Assembly (NCBI RefSeq): GCF_902686445.1
Contig: NC_062232.1
Location: 87,530,932 to 87,594,931, forward strand
Source: Sciurus carolinensis
Taxonomy: Eukaryota; Chordata; Mammalia; Rodentia; Sciuridae
DNA length: 64,000 bases
Reading direction: 5' to 3'
The translations under genes and the position numbers were made by a program. The notes beneath the pieces were generated by a model. It did no database searches. It saw only the letters and a program-made list of their open reading frames with translations, and was not told the DNA's origin. Each line of letters begins with the position of its first letter. Within the stretch, counting starts at the first letter, position 1. Positions 46,470 to 60,370 of this stretch are shown here, piece after piece.

Positions 46470-49400
46470 TTTTAATACTTTTTAGTTTTATTATTTTTAC
46501 AGACTGCCTTTTGATTCATTATACACAAATGGGGTACAACTTTTCATTTCTATGATTGTACACAATGTAGATTCACACCATTCATGTAATCATACATGTA
46601 CATAGGGTAATGATGTCTGTCTCAGTTCACTCTTTCTTTCCCCCATCCCCTCCCACTTCGTTTCCATCTACGCAAGCCAAAGCTCCTTCATTCTTTTCTT
46701 TCCCCACCCCCGCCAGCCCCCCTCATTATGTATCATCATCCATTTATCAAAGAAAACATTCAGCCTTTGTTTTTGGGGTTTGGCTTATTTCACTCAGCAT
46801 GATATTTTCCAACTCCATCCATTTACCAGCAAATGCCATAATTTTATTGTTCTTTACAACTGAATAATATTCCATTGTGTATATATACCACAGTTTCTTT
46901 ATCCAGTCATCTACTGAAGGGCATCTTGTTTTGTTCCACAATCTAGTTATTGTGAATTGAGCAGCTATGAACATTGATGTGGCTGCATCAGTGTAGTATG
47001 CTAATTTTAAGTCCTTTGGGTATAGACTGAGGATTGAGATAGCTGGAAATGGTGGGTTCGCTCCAAATTTTCTGAGGAATCTCCACACTGCTTTCCAGAG
47101 TGGCTGCACCAATTTGCAACTTCACCAGCAATGTATGAGCATGCCTTTTCCCCCCACATCCACACCAACACTTATTATTGTTTATTAATGTGTTATTGAT
47201 GATAACAATTCTAATTGAAGTTAGGTGAAATCTTAGGGTGATTTTAATTTGCATTACTAGAGATGATGAGCACTTCTTCATGTATTTGTTGATCACCTGT
47301 ATATGTTCTGTGAAGTGTCTGCTCGGTTCCTTAATCCATTTATTGATTGGGTTCTTTGTATTCTTGGCATAAAGTTTTTCAAGTTCTTTATAAATTTTGG
47401 AGATTAGTGCTCTGTCTGAAGTATGTGTGGTAAAGTTTATCTCCAACTCTGTGGGCTCCCTTTTCAGGTTATTGATTGTTTTTCTTGCTGATAAAAAACC
47501 CTTTAATTTGAATCCATTCCATTTATTGATTCTTGCTTTTATTTCTTGAACTCTGGGGGTCTTGTAAAGGAAGTCTGGTCCTAAACTGACATGATGAAGA
47601 TTTGGGCTTATTTTTCTTCTATATCATGCAGGCTCTCATGTCTAATTCATAGGTCCTTGATCCATTTTGAGTTGAGTTTTGCACAGGGTGAGAGATAGGG
47701 GTTTATTTTCATTTTACTGCATATGAATTTCCAGTTTTGCCAGCACCATTTGTTGAAGAGGCTATCTTTTCTCCATTGTATCTTTTTGGCAACTTTGTCT
47801 AGTATGAGATAACTATATTTATGTGGGTTTGTCTCTGTGTCTTCTATTCTGTACAGTTGGTCTATTTTGGTACCAATACCATGCCATTTTTGTTACTATT
47901 GCTCTATAGTAGAGTTTAAGTTTTGGTATTGTGATACATCCTGCATCACTCTTCTTGCTAAGGATTTCTTTGGTTATTATGGGTCTCTTATTTTTCCAAA
48001 TGCATTTCATGATTGCTTTCTCTGTTTCTATGAAAAATGTCATTGGGATTTTAATTGGAATTGCATAAAATCTGTATAGCACCTTAGGAAGTATGGCCAT
48101 TTTGATAATATTAATTCTGCCTATCCAAGAACATGGGAGATATTTCCATCTCCTAAGGTTTTCTTTAATTTCTTTATTTTGTGTTCTTTAGTTTTCATTG
48201 TAGATGTCTTTCACCTCTTTTGCTAGATTGATTCCCAAGTATTTTACTTTTTTGAGGCTATTGTGAATGGAGTTGTTTTCCTAATTTTTTTTTCAGAGAA
48301 TTCATCACTTATGAATAGGAATGCATTAGATTTATGTGTCTTGATTTTATATCCCACTGTTTTGCTGAATTCATTTATTAGTTCTAAAATTTTTCTGGTG
48401 GAGTTTTTTGGATCCTTTAAATACAGAATCATGTCATCAGCAAATAGTGATAGTTTGAGTTCTTCTTTCCCTATTTGTATCCTTCTAATTTCTTTGGTCT
48501 ATCTAATTGCTCTGGCTAGTATTTCAAGCAAGATGTTGAATAGTAGTAGTGAAAGAGGGCAGCCCTGTCTCGTTCCAAGTTTTAGAGGGAATGCTTTCAG
48601 TTTTTCTCCATTAAGAATGATGTTGACTGTGGGCTTAGCATAAATAGTCTTTACAATATTGTGGCATGTTCCTACTCTCCCAATTTTTTCTAGTGTTTTG
48701 AGAATAAAGGGGTGTTTTATTTTGTCAAATGCTTTATCTGCATCTATTGAAATAATCATATGATTCTTAACCTCAAATTTATTGATTTCCAGATGTTGAA
48801 CCAACCTTTCATTCTGAGGATGAACCCCACTTGATCATGGTATTCTATCTTTTTAATATATTTTTTATGTAATTTGCCTGAATTTTGTCAAGGATTTTTC
48901 CATCTATGTTCATCAGAGATATTGGTCTAAAGTTTTCTTTCCTTGATGCATCTTTGTCTGCTTTTGGTATCAGAGTCATACTAGCTTCATAGAACGAGTT
49001 TGGAAGGGCTCCCTCTTTTTCTATTTCATGGAATACTTTGAGGATTATTAGTATAAGTTCTTCTTCAAAGGTCTTGAAGAACTCAGCTGAGAATTTGTCT
49101 GGTCCTAGGCTTCTCTTGGTTGGTAGACTTTTGATGGCTTCCTCTATTTCATTGCTTGAAATTAATCTGTTTAAATTGTGTATGTCCTCCTGATTCAGTT
49201 TGGCAGGATCATATGTCTCTAGAAATTTGTCAATGTCTTCGATATTTTCTATTTTGTTGGAATATAGATTTTCAAACTAATGTCTAATTATTTTATGTAT
49301 TTCAATGGAGTCTGTCATGATATTTCCTTTTCATCACAAATTTTAGTAATTTGAGTTTTTTCTCTCCTCTTCATTACTGTACTAAGGGTTTATCAATTTT

Positions 49401-52400
49401 GTTTATTTTTTCAAAGGACCAACTTTTTGTTTTGTCAATTTTTTGAATTGTGTCTTTTATTTCAATTTAATTGATTTCAGCTCTGATTTTAATTATTTCC
49501 TGTGTTCTTCTGCTTTTGGTGTTGTTCTGTTCTGCCTTTTCTAGGTCTTTGAGATGTAATGTTAGGTCATTTATTTGTTTAGTTTTTATTCTTGAATGCA
49601 CTCCATGCAGTGAATTTTCCTCTTAGTACTCCTTTCGTAGCTTCCCAGAGATTTTAATATGTTGTATCATCATTCTCATTTACCTCTAAAAATTTTTTTT
49701 ATCTCCTCCTTGTGATGTTTTCTGTTATCCATACTTCAATCAATAACATAAGTCTCCAAGTGTTGGAGTAGTTTCTGATTTTTATTCTATCATTGATTTC
49801 TACATTCATTCCATTATGATATGATATAATACAAGGTATTATCTCTATTTTTTGTATTTACTAAGGGATGCTTTGTGGCATAACATATGGTCTATTTTAG
49901 AGAAGGATCCATATGCTGCTGAGGAAAAAGTGTATTCACTTGTTGTTGGATGAAATATTCTATATATTTGTCTTTTAAGTCTACATTATTGATTGTGCTA
50001 TTGAGTTCTATGGTTTCTATGTTTAGTTTTTGTTTGGAAGATATATCCAGTGGTGACAGCAGTGTGATAAAGTCACCCATAATTTTTGTGTTGTGGTCTA
50101 TTTGGTTAGTGGAATTGAGAAGGATTTGGTTGACATACATGGATGCACCATGGTTTGGGGCATAAATATTTATGATCATTATATCTTCCTGATTTATGGT
50201 TCCCTTAAGCAATATGAAATGTCCTTCTTTATCCCTTCTAACTTTGGCTTGAAGTCCACTTTATCTGATAGAAGGATGGAAACCCTGCTTTTTTACTGAG
50301 TCTGTGTGCATGTCTTTTCCCATCATTTCACCTTTAGTCTGTGGATGTCTTTTTCTATGAGGTAAGTCTCTTGAAGGCAGCATATTGTTGGATCTTATTT
50401 TAATCCAATCTCCCAGTATATATCTTTTGATTGATGAGTTTAGGCCATTAACATTCAGGGTTATAATTGAGATATGTCTTGTATTCCAAGTCATTTTGGC
50501 TTATTTTTGGTTTTTAACTTAACTTGGTTTGTCCTTTGATTGTCTTTAACTTTAGGGTATTTCCTCCCTTTGCCAACTTACATCATTGTTTTTCATTTCA
50601 TCCTCATGGAATATTTTGCTGAGAATATTCTGTATCACAGGCTTCCTATTTTTAAATTCTTTTAACTTTTGTTTATCATGGAAGGATTTTATTTGTCATC
50701 AAATCTGAAGGTTAGTTTTCTGGGTATAAGCTTCTTGGTTGGCAAGCATGTTCTTTCAGAGCTTGAAATATATTATTCCAGGTCTTTCTAGCTTTTTTAT
50801 TCTGTGCTGAGGAATCTGCTGATATCCGTATTGGTTTCTCCCTATATGTAATCTGATGCTTTCCTTTCACAGCCTTTACGATGCTATCTTTATTTTGGAT
50901 GTTAGGCATTTTCATTATAATGTGCCTTGGTGTGAATCTGTTGTAATTTTGTACATTTGGTGTTCTGTAAGCCTCTTGTAGTTTATTTTACATTTTGTTC
51001 TTAAGGTTTAAGAAATTTTATGATATTATTTCATTGAATAGGTTGTTCATTCCTTTGGTCTGTATCTCTGTGCCTTCCTCTATCCTGATATTTCTTAAAT
51101 TTAGTCTTTTCCTGATGTCCCATAATTCTTGCAGTTTTTCTTCATGGTTTCTTACCATCTTCTCTTTTTGGCCAACTTTATTTTTCAAGATTAAATATTT
51201 TGTCTTCTTTGTCTGAGATTCTGTCTTCCAAGTGATCTAGTCTGTTGGTGATGGTTTTCATTGAGGTTTTTATTTGGTTTATTGTTTCCTTCATTTCAAG
51301 GATTTCTGTTTGGCTTTTTTTATCAGAATCTCTATCTCTTTGTTGAAATGATCTTTTGCTTACTGCAGTTGGTATTTATTGGAATGATCATTCATTGCCT
51401 GCATTTTCTTTCTTATCTCATCCTTTGCTTCATGAATTATTTTAATTAAGTATGTTATGAACTCCTTTTCTGACATTTCTTCTACCATGCTGTCATAGGA
51501 TTCTATTAATATAGAATCTTGGTTTATTTGGAACACTTCTTCCCTTGTTTTTTCATATTGTTCATGTATCTTCCCGTCTAGCAGTGCAGATCTGGGGTAT
51601 TGCATTTTACCCCCTATAGGCTTATAGTGACCCTACAGGTTTCCAAAACCTCTTCTTTAAGGAGGAGATCATTACTAGCAGTACCCAGTACAGACAATAT
51701 GCAGCCCTAAGCCAAATAGCTCCTATGAAGATGTTAACAGTATTGTCATAATAAACAGAGATAATGAGCTTATTATCCACAGTATAACCTGTAGATTTGA
51801 AATGAGGTCTACAGTTTCCAATGGTGGACACAGTGGATGGGGTGGGGTGTAGGATGTAACTGTTAATGGGATAATAAAAGAGTATATAGAAGTACTAGAT
51901 CATAGGAAGAGTGAAAACAGAATCAAAAGATGTTGGTTGTTAGCATGAGAAAAGTGAGAAAGAAACTCTGAGGAAACAGGTAAACAAAAGGCAAATAGAG
52001 AGAGTGAGAAAAATAAAGAAATAAAAACTTAAAATTTTTCAAAAAGAAGAAAAAAATCTACACTATAACAGTTAAATGCTATTCAAACCTCCCAGTCTTC
52101 AGTAGCCTGATGAATGAGAGGAATCTGACAATGAGTTTCCAGTCTCCAGCAGGTGTCTCAGGATGGGATTGGCCCCACTTAATGATGGCAGCTTCCACTT
52201 ACAGGATAATCCAAGATGGCTGCACTGGCTTCCAAACGTGTTGGCAAATGGGGAACTGCAGTGCAGGGCACAGGCTCCGAGTTTGTCATTCAGTTGGGCT
52301 GCAGATCCTGCAGGTCCTGACTGTTGTCCCAAAATGGCAGCAGCCACGTGTAACCAAATCTATAGGTACTGTCACAATGGATTTCCAGGGAACAGAGGAC

Positions 52401-52754
52401 AGCAGGCAATCTGCTGGTGGTCTGCAGATGGTCTGCAGGCTACCAGCAGACGATCAGCAGGTGGACCTCAGGCTATGGATGATGGGTGAAAAATGTCAGG
52501 CAATTGGCAGGCAAGAAGCAGGCAAACAGGAAAATGGCTGATGATAGGCAGCAGTCAGTGAGTGATCTGCACTCAATAAGTAGGTGATATGCTGGCATAC
52601 AGTGGGTGATTTTAATGGACAAATGGGGTAAACAGTAGTGGATCGATGAGCAGCAAAGATTATCTCATAGAGAAACAGATTTTCTTCTCCTGAAACCCAA
52701 GTTACAGAGCAATCAGGAACGCAGTCTCCCTCTAATCCACCATCTTAGATCTCC
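46470..52754 (-). mobile_element. Near full-length L1, antisense, inactive
   Basis: About 6.3 kb on the minus strand. The 5' end at 52754 begins GGAGATCTAAGATGGTGGA, as expected of an L1 start. The 5' UTR is about 1.15 kb. ORF1 starts at ATG 51605 (HEQYEKTREEVFQINQDS and on) and its C-terminal part lies at 50712-50915 (YREKPIRISADSS). ORF2 starts near 50494 (HISIITLNVNGLNSSIKR, endonuclease) and runs through reverse transcriptase ([20 protein letters not shown]) to 46747 (CPSVDDWIKKLWYIYTMEYY). The 3' UTR ends with an A-rich tail at 46470-46500. Many stops and shifts. Open frames on either strand inside it are L1 or shadows. Confidence 0.93.
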
Positions 52755-54610
52755 TTTTATAACAATTTTTTCTTAATGTTTATTTTGTTTGATAACCAGA
52801 TAGCTACACTAACTCTATTTCAGTTACTGTTCACATGAAATATTTTCCTATCATATTACTTTCAAACTATTTGTGTATTTGAATCTAAAGTCATCCTCTT
52901 ATGGATATCATAAGTTTTGGTAATTATTTTTTACCAATTCTGTACATTTCTGACTTCAAATTGGAGATTTTATTTCATTTTATATAGTGTAACTACTGTT
53001 AAGAAAGGACTAACGTCTGCCATTTTTCTATGATTTTAAATGTCTTTTTAGTAATTCAGTTCCTTGATTACTGAATTTTTTCTAAAATAGATCATTTTAG
53101 TTCCATGTTAATGTTTTAATATATATAAATATAGATATACCTACAAGGTCCCTTATTCAATTTCACTTATATTATATATATGCATATACATATGTATACA
53201 TAAATATATATATGTAGGTATTTTCCTAGTGGTTGGGATTATACTCTACATCTTATTTTGCAACTAAGTTGAACTAGTACCAGATTATTTATAACAGTTA
53301 AAAAACGTGTTCCTCTATGTCTCTGTCCCCCACTTTATGATGTTATTGTCACAAATTACATTTTATTTTATACAGTATGTGTCCATCATTTTAAAGTTTT
53401 GTTTAAGCATTAGTCTTTTAAGTAATGTAAGAAAACACAGGAGTTGCAAACAAAAAAAAATACATAGTTAACATTGACAGGCTTTTTTAATTCCAATTTT
53501 TACTTAGATGTTGTTCTTAATTTCTGTATGTGGATTTGACTTACTTTCTGATGCCCTTTCATTTTATGCATGAAATCACATAGAACAGGCAAGTCTACTA
53601 ATAGCAAACTGTCTCAGATTCTTTTTCCCTCTAAGAACATCATGATTTCTACTTCACTTTGAAGAATAGTTTGCTGGACTTAGAATTCTTTATTGAAAAT
53701 TATTTTTATCATTTTGAATATGTCCACCACTTACCTCCTTCCTTCATGGTGTCTGATGAAAAATAATTTATCAGTCTTATTAAGGATCCCTTATAATTGA
53801 TGAGTTGCTTATCTGTTGCTAGTTTCAGGATTCTATTTGTCCTCTGAAGATATGACTATAACATATCTCAGCAAATATCTCTTTCAGTTTATTTTATTTG
53901 GGATTCATTAAGTTTCTTAGGTGTGTGGTCATATCTTTCAAAAATGAGCAAGTTTTCAGTCCCTATTTTTGAAACTGTTCTTTACTCTCCTTTTTCTCCC
54001 TCTTCCCTTTTAAGACTCCCATTACACATCTGTTTGTACACTAATTGTGTACCATAGGACTACTGGGCTTTCTTCATTCTTATTTCTTTCTGATTCCCAA
54101 TTGACCTACTGTCAAGTTTGCCAATGCTCTTCTCTGCCTTCTCAAATCTTCTACTAATTCATCTAGTGATTTTTTTCATTTAAGTTACTATATTTTTCAA
54201 CTCCAGAATTTCTATTTTCCTAATTTCTATTTTTTATTGATATTCTTTAACCAGTGAGACATCATTTTGTGGCTTTCTTTCACTCCTGTCATGAAGTTTC
54301 TTTTAGCTTTTTGAACATATTTTAAATAGGTGGTAAAGATCTTTTTATAATCCTAATACCTAGATTCCACCAGGACAATTTCTATCAATTCCATTTTGTC
54401 CACACTATGATGACTATACTTTTTATTTCTTCACATGATGTGAAATTTTTGTTGATTTCAGTCATTTTGAGTATCATTATGTGGTAATGCTGGAAATCAG
54501 TTATTCTTCCATTCCTAGGCTTTGTTGCTACTGCTTGCTATATTTGTTACTATTTGTTTGCTCAGTTACTTTTTGAATTAACTTTATAAAGTATATATTT
54601 TTTATGTGGG
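52755..54610 (-). mobile_element. Old L1, antisense, right half (ORF2 start, ORF1, 5' part)
   Basis: Resumes the element at 45460-46469. 'ttgtttgataaccagatagc' is the inverse of the early ORF2 region. 53640-54300 resembles inverse ORF1 and upstream sequence of L1M types ('tgggattcattaagtttctt', 'gactcccattacacatctgt'). Confidence 0.75.
53100..53220. repeat. AT-rich low-complexity tract
   Basis: Imperfect (TA)n with 'tatatatgcatatacatatg'-like units within the old L1. Confidence 0.75.
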
Positions 54611-55600
54611 ACAAATGAAGTCTTTGCGACATTGGCTTAGTCAACTAGTAAATGTAGAGACTTCTGTATATGCCATACACACTTTTATGGAGCCTTTCTT
54701 TTTGGTAAGATTCCTAGCATTCTAAATACTAAAACAATTACTTACATATGGACTCAGTGCATGTATTGGGACTTGTCTCAAATACTTAACCAGGCTGTTA
54801 CAACTCTGCTTCCATTTGCACAGAACTGAATGTCAGCCAGAGGTAGGTCTTAGGCCCTTAGGTATTTTCTGAGAACACACAAAATCACAGGCACCATTAG
54901 CACCAATGTGGACCCTTATATTTCCTCAGAGTATGTTAGAGCATTTGAAAATCTATATTCCCCAAATCAAAAAATCCATATATTTTTGTTCACTAATTTT
55001 TTGGATAGTGTTCTGTATGCTCCAACTTTTATCCATTTCTCTGAAGCAGTGACAAAGTCATTTGTCTTTAAATAACTTAAATATCTTTTTTGAATAGCCA
55101 CCTCAAAAGTGAGACAGTTAGATGAAATTACCATAAAATTTTCAACCTATCTTCTAGGGAGCTACTAAATGCAACCAACCAACTACAATCCTTTGAGAAA
55201 ATGTCCATTCTGTTTTCTCTGATACAAGTATCACTCCCTACAATATAAACTACTGTCTTCTAGGCCCCATTGTTCTGGGAAAAGAATAAGGGACCAATGT
55301 AATTTAAATTTTAAAAATCTATCTGTGCCTACTCAGATTCCACTATTTTTTTCTTGATTAAGAGTTATCGTTTCTGCAAGCATTTAGTTAGTCTTTGGAG
55401 AAAAGAAAAATTGTGACAGACTTTTGCTGGTTTGTTAGTTGTTTTATGGAACAATGGGCTTTTGGAGTTCTCTGTTCTGTCATTTTTCACTTGGAGTTTT
55501 TATTAACCTCTTTGCTTAAAGACTTTTTCAGTTTGAATTATTTCTATTTTGAACCTAGCAGTTGTTGGCATTTAAATTCCTGCAAGTCTACTGCTATGAA
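54611..55600. other. Intergenic, nothing recognised
   Basis: No gene. The open frame at 55395-55688 has no recognisable domain and runs into an LTR relic. Confidence 0.5.
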
Positions 55601-55604
55601 CTTA

Positions 55605-55985
55605 GTCATGTCTCCACACATTTCATATGTTGAAGTCCTAAGCTTCAGTATGAATGTATTTGGAGATAAAGATTTAGGATGTGAATAAGTTTAAATGAGA
55701 CCATTATGATGGGGTCTTAATGTAATCAGATCAGTGCCCTTATAAAAAAGAGGAAGGGAATTATATTTCTCTGTCTTCATGCACTTGCCCAGAAGAAAGA
55801 CCATGTGGGGCATCAGTGAGAAGTCAGCTGTCAACAAGCCCACAAAAGAGTCTTCACCAGAAATAGATTCTACTAGAACTTATTCTTGGATTTCTGTCCT
55901 CTGGAACTGTGAGAAAAATAATTTCTGTTGTTTAAGTCACTAGTTTATGGTATTTTTATTGTGGAAGCCTGATAAGACTAATAAG
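55605..55985 (+). mobile_element. MLT1-like MaLR LTR relic, sense
   Basis: 'tgttgaagtcctaagcttca', 'atgtgaataagtttaaatga', 'gcccttataaaaaagaggaa' and 'ctggaactgtgagaaaaata' follow the MLT1 order. Confidence 0.75.
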
Positions 55986-56690
55986 ATTACTAATTGTTGG
56001 ATGCTATTGCTTTCTCTCTTTAAACTCAAACTAGCCAATTTTTAGCCTGTGTGCACCCAGTTTTTTGCACATCTTGCAGCAGATAACAACTAACACACAT
56101 TACCAACATTCTGTTATCCAGTCTCTCCTTCTAGAGATTTGGGCTTAGAAGGTATTTGGTGTAGCTTCCAAGTTACCATATATAATAAATTCATCCAATA
56201 TTTTTCCACTGTACATTTTGGGCATCCATATCTTGAGTTTTCAATGTTAGCTTCCTCATTTCATATAAATTGACCACTAAGCAAAGCTATGCTGTAAAGT
56301 TTTTCATTATAAATGAATTCCACTTCAAATGCCAGTTTCTATATTAATTATCATGGTGTTAGCTGCTGTTACAAAGGCATTCCAAAGTTTCTGTGACTTG
56401 AAACAACAAATGTTAATTTTTCACTTATGTAGCAGTTCTTTCTTGGTATTCAAAATACAAGGTAATTTTCCTTCACATGGTGACTCATAAAAAGCAAAAT
56501 GTGTTTCTGGTGTTAACTGTTGGATTGAGAGATCTCTTTCATGTAACAGAAGGTATAGAAGGCACACTAGATCCATAAACTCCACGGTTCAAAGTGCCAT
56601 ACAACTCTGACTTATCTATGAACTACAGTAGTCTAAAGACCTGTGTTCCATGATATTTTTATGAGCTTATATAAAGTGTTTTAATTTCTT
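55986..56690. other. Intergenic, unclassified old repeat possible at 56350-56640
   Basis: 'gttagctgctgttacaaagg' followed by 'acttgaaacaacaaatgtta' looks like an old LTR or DNA-transposon relic, but I cannot name it. No gene. Confidence 0.35.
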
Positions 56691-56694
56691 TATT

Positions 56695-57790
56695 AAGACT
56701 CCCAAAGAACAAGAAATAAAAGCAAGAATCAATAAATGGGATGGATTCAAACTAAAAAACTTTTTACTTAGCAAACAATCAACAATGTGAAGACAGAGCC
56801 TACAGAGTGTGAGAAAACCTTTATCATATGAATCTCAGGTAGAGCACTAATCTCCAGAACTTATAAAGAACTCAAAAAACTTTACACCAAAAATACAAAG
56901 AACCTAATCAATCAATGGGCTAAGGAACTGAGCAGACACATCACAGAAGAAGATATACAAGCAATCGACAGATACATGAAAAAAAGTTCAACATCTCTAG
57001 TAACAAGAGAGAAATATAAATCAAAACGAATCTAAGATTTCATCTCACCCCAATTAGAATGGCCGTTATCAAAAATATAGGCAACAATAGGTGTTGGCAA
57101 GGATGTGGGGGAAAAGGTACACTCATACATTGCTGATGGGATTACAAATTGGTGCAGTCACTCTGGAAAGCAGTGTGGAGATTCCTTAGAAAACATGGAA
57201 TTGAAACACCATTTGACCCAGCTATCCCTCGTTGACCTATAGACAAAGGACTTAAAATAAGCACACTACAGTGATGTAGCCACATAAATGTTTATAGCAG
57301 CTCAATTCACAATAGCTAGATTGTGGTACCAACCTAGATGCCCTTCAATAGATGAATGGATAAAGAAACTGTGGTATATAAACACAATGGAATATTATTC
57401 AGCCATGAAGAAGAAGGAATTTATGGCATTTGCAGGTAAATGGATGAAGTTGGAGAATGTCATGCTAAGTGAAATGAGTCAATCTCAAAAAACCAAAGGT
57501 CAAATATTTTCTCTAATAAGTGGATGCTGATACATAACAAGGGTGGAGGAGGGGAAAAAGGAAGAATGGAGGAATGTTGGATTGTGTAGAGGGAAATGAG
57601 GGGTGGGGAGGGGCAGGGGGAAAGAAACATAATGGAATGACACAAACATCATTACCCTATATACATGTATGATTACACTAACAGTGTGACTCTTCATCAT
57701 ATACAACCATAGGAAGGAAATGATGTACCCTGTTTGTGTACAATGAATCAAAATGCAGTCTGTTAAAAATAAAAAAAATTTAAAAACTAA
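56695..57790 (+). mobile_element. L1, 5' truncated, ORF2 C-terminal part to 3' end, sense
   Basis: From 'caagaaataaaagcaagaat' through RLWYQPRCPSIDEWIKKLWY and NTMEYYSAMKKKEFMAFAG, the G-rich 3' UTR tract and 'gaatcaaaatgcagtctgtt' to an A-rich tail. Same subfamily as the 29.5-32 kb copy. Inactive. Confidence 0.92.
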
Positions 57791-57896
57791 AAAGAATATA
57801 AAATATTTTAATTTTAATATATTTTTAAAAGAAGAAAAATGAACATAGTAATAATGAACATATGATAATGATTTGAACCTAGATTATATTTGTTAT

Positions 57897-58107
57897 TTTT
57901 TTGGTACTGGGGATTAAACTCAGGGGCACCTAAACACTGAGCCACATCCCCAGCTCTTGTTTTGTATTTTATTTGGAGAGCAGATCTCACTGAATTGCTT
58001 AGGACCTTGCTAAATTGCTGAGTTTGGCTTTGAACTCATGATCCTCTTGCCTCAACCTCCCCAGCCACTGGGATTACAGGCACACACCAATGTGCCTTGT
58101 TAGATTA
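57897..58107 (-). mobile_element. Composite B1-ID SINE, antisense
   Basis: Inverse ID half ('actggggattaaactcaggg', 'gccacatccccagctcttg'), then inverse B1 half ('gaattgcttaggaccttgct', 'ggcacacaccaatgtgcct'). Confidence 0.92.
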
Positions 58108-58242
58108 TATTCATTTTTATACTAATCCATTCATAAAATTCAATTTTATGGAAGAAGAGGAGTATGAAGTCAAAATACCTAGAGTCCTTGCAGATAGCTT
58201 TGTGGCCCTGTTCATATTTCTGTCCATTTTTCTTCAATGGGA

Positions 58243-58755
58243 ACCGTATTAGCTTCCTATGGCTTCTGTAACAAATTACTACAAACTCAAGGGCTTAAAA
58301 TGAGAGATATTGATTTCCTTTTAGTTTTGGAAGTCAGAAATACAAAGCATATTTTCTGAGCAGAAACATAGATGCCAAAAGTGTTCCCTATCTGGAGGCA
58401 CTAGAAGAGAATCAATCCCCTTGTTCTTTTCAACTTCAAGTGCAGCATACCTAGCATTCCTTGAACTACAGCCCCTTCATCCAGCCTCAGTGCCAGCAAC
58501 ATAGCGTCTTCAAATCTCTCTCTGACTTCATCATTACACTACCTTCTCTGTGAGCAAATATCCCATTGCCTCCCTCTTAAAGGGACACTTGTGGTTATAT
58601 TTAGGATCCATCTGGATAAATCCAAGACAACCTCTCAAGATCCTTAACTTTCTTCATTAACAAAGTCCTTTTCACCATGTAAATTAAAATTAATAGGTTC
58701 CACAGATTAGGATGTTTGTAACTTTAGGGACCACTATTTAGTCTACCGTGAGTAC
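58243..58755 (-). mobile_element. MLT1-like MaLR LTR relic, antisense
   Basis: 'gtattagcttcctatggctt', 'acaaattactacaaactcaa' and an end 'gtaactttagggaccactat' match the inverse of MLT1 LTRs. Confidence 0.7.
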
Positions 58756-58879
58756 TGATCACATTAATCCACTAAATTGCATGGGGTGGATAGAAAATGT
58801 AGTCCCTCCTTAGGTGCATTTCCCATAAATAATTCTTCACTATGGAAGTAGGAGCAGGACAGTTAGTTGTCTCTTCCCT

Positions 58880-58985
58880 GTTCCTCCATAAGGTTGTCAT
58901 AAAAATTAATGGAGATAATATGTATAAAATGCTCAGCATAGTGCCTGCAACATAGTAAATCCTTGATATAGCGTATCAATATTTT
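58880..58985 (+). mobile_element. MIR SINE relic
   Basis: 'ttgtcataaaaattaatggagataatat' and 'gctcagcatagtgcctgcaa' are the sense MIR 3' half. Confidence 0.75.
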
Positions 58986-59499
58986 GAGACACATACTCAA
59001 TCATAAATTTACATATTTATTGATACATCTAATTTATTTTTTTCCTTTCTGCTTCCCAGTCAGGCATCTTATGCACCCCTAGGACTTGCTCACATTTATT
59101 CAGATAGCACCAACCCGATGTATATAAACCTTGGCTCTCAAGTGATTCTAGGCATCTTTAGGGAAGGTTAATCTGCTTATTTCATTCCTCACAAGGTTTA
59201 GTACCAGGTTTGTCCCATGCTATCCAGGACACTTTATTATGTGTGGATTATGTTTTTAAGAATGCAAAAATAAATTTGTACTCTGTTTGTTTTGGGTTTT
59301 TTTGGTTTGTTTTGTTTTAAATGAAAACATTTCAATAGTCTTTAAGAGTACAATTATTGATACTGGGAAATGATATTGGGCAAATTTTATTGCTAAATTT
59401 CGTGCAGGTACAAATATGTAACAACAAATCTCACCATTATATACCACTGTAATGTACCAATACAAATATGGAAAAAATATAATTATGGGCATTAGGTAA

Positions 59500-60370
59500 A
59501 TTCAGAATGTTGGGCAATTATTACCACTCTCCTTCTCCAGAACTTTTTTATCATCCCAAATAAAAGCAATACTCATTAAACAACAATTCCCTTTTCTCAT
59601 TACTACCATAACCATCTTCCTGATGTAAATTCTATTCTACCATCTGACTCAATGAGTTTGACTATTCCAGGTACCTCATATAATTGGAAGAACACAGTAT
59701 TTGTTCTATTATAGATTATTTCATTTAGCATGATTTCAAAGTTCATTCCTATTATAGGATGTGTCAGAATTTCATTTTTATGACTGAATTTCATTATATG
59801 TATACACTATATTATATTTAGTCATCAATGGTATACAAGCATTTGTTTGAGCCATTGCTTTCATTTCTTTAGCATAATTAAGTTGAAGCAAAATTTCTAA
59901 GTATTTTAGTAATTCTGTTTAATATTTGAAGAAAATGACATACTGTTTTTCACAGTTTATACCATTTATTAATTCCCATCAGCAATATCCAAGATTTCAT
60001 ACTTCTCCACATTTTCTCCTACACATCTTTTCCATTATTTAATGTAGTAATTACCCTAATCAGTATGAAATGTTGTCTCTTTACGGTTTTGGTCTGCATT
60101 TCCCTAATAACTGATGATGTTCAGCATCTTTTCAGTTTTTCTGGCCATTTTTATATCTTCCTAGTAGAAATATTTATACAACTCATTTTCCCATATTTTA
60201 ATTTGGTTATTTTTATTATTGTTGGATTGTAGAAGTTCTTTATATATTCTGGATAATAATTTCTTATCAGATATTATTTGAAAATATTTTCTACAATTCT
60301 CTGATAGTTTCTTCACTCTCTTGAGTATGTCTTTTAATACACAAAACTCTTTTCACCCAAATTACATAAT
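59500..60370 (-). mobile_element. Old L1 (L1M-type) 3' part, antisense
   Basis: 'agtttgactattccaggtac', 'ggatgtgtcagaatttcatt', 'ggtctgcatttccctaataa' and 'ttctttatatattctggata' are the inverse of older L1 3' UTR and ORF2 end, in normal order. Confidence 0.88.

Noticed and set aside
52110..52541. 143-codon plus-strand open frame as a possible gene
   Set aside because: Antisense to an L1 5' UTR; kept only as an observation on L1 antisense frames.
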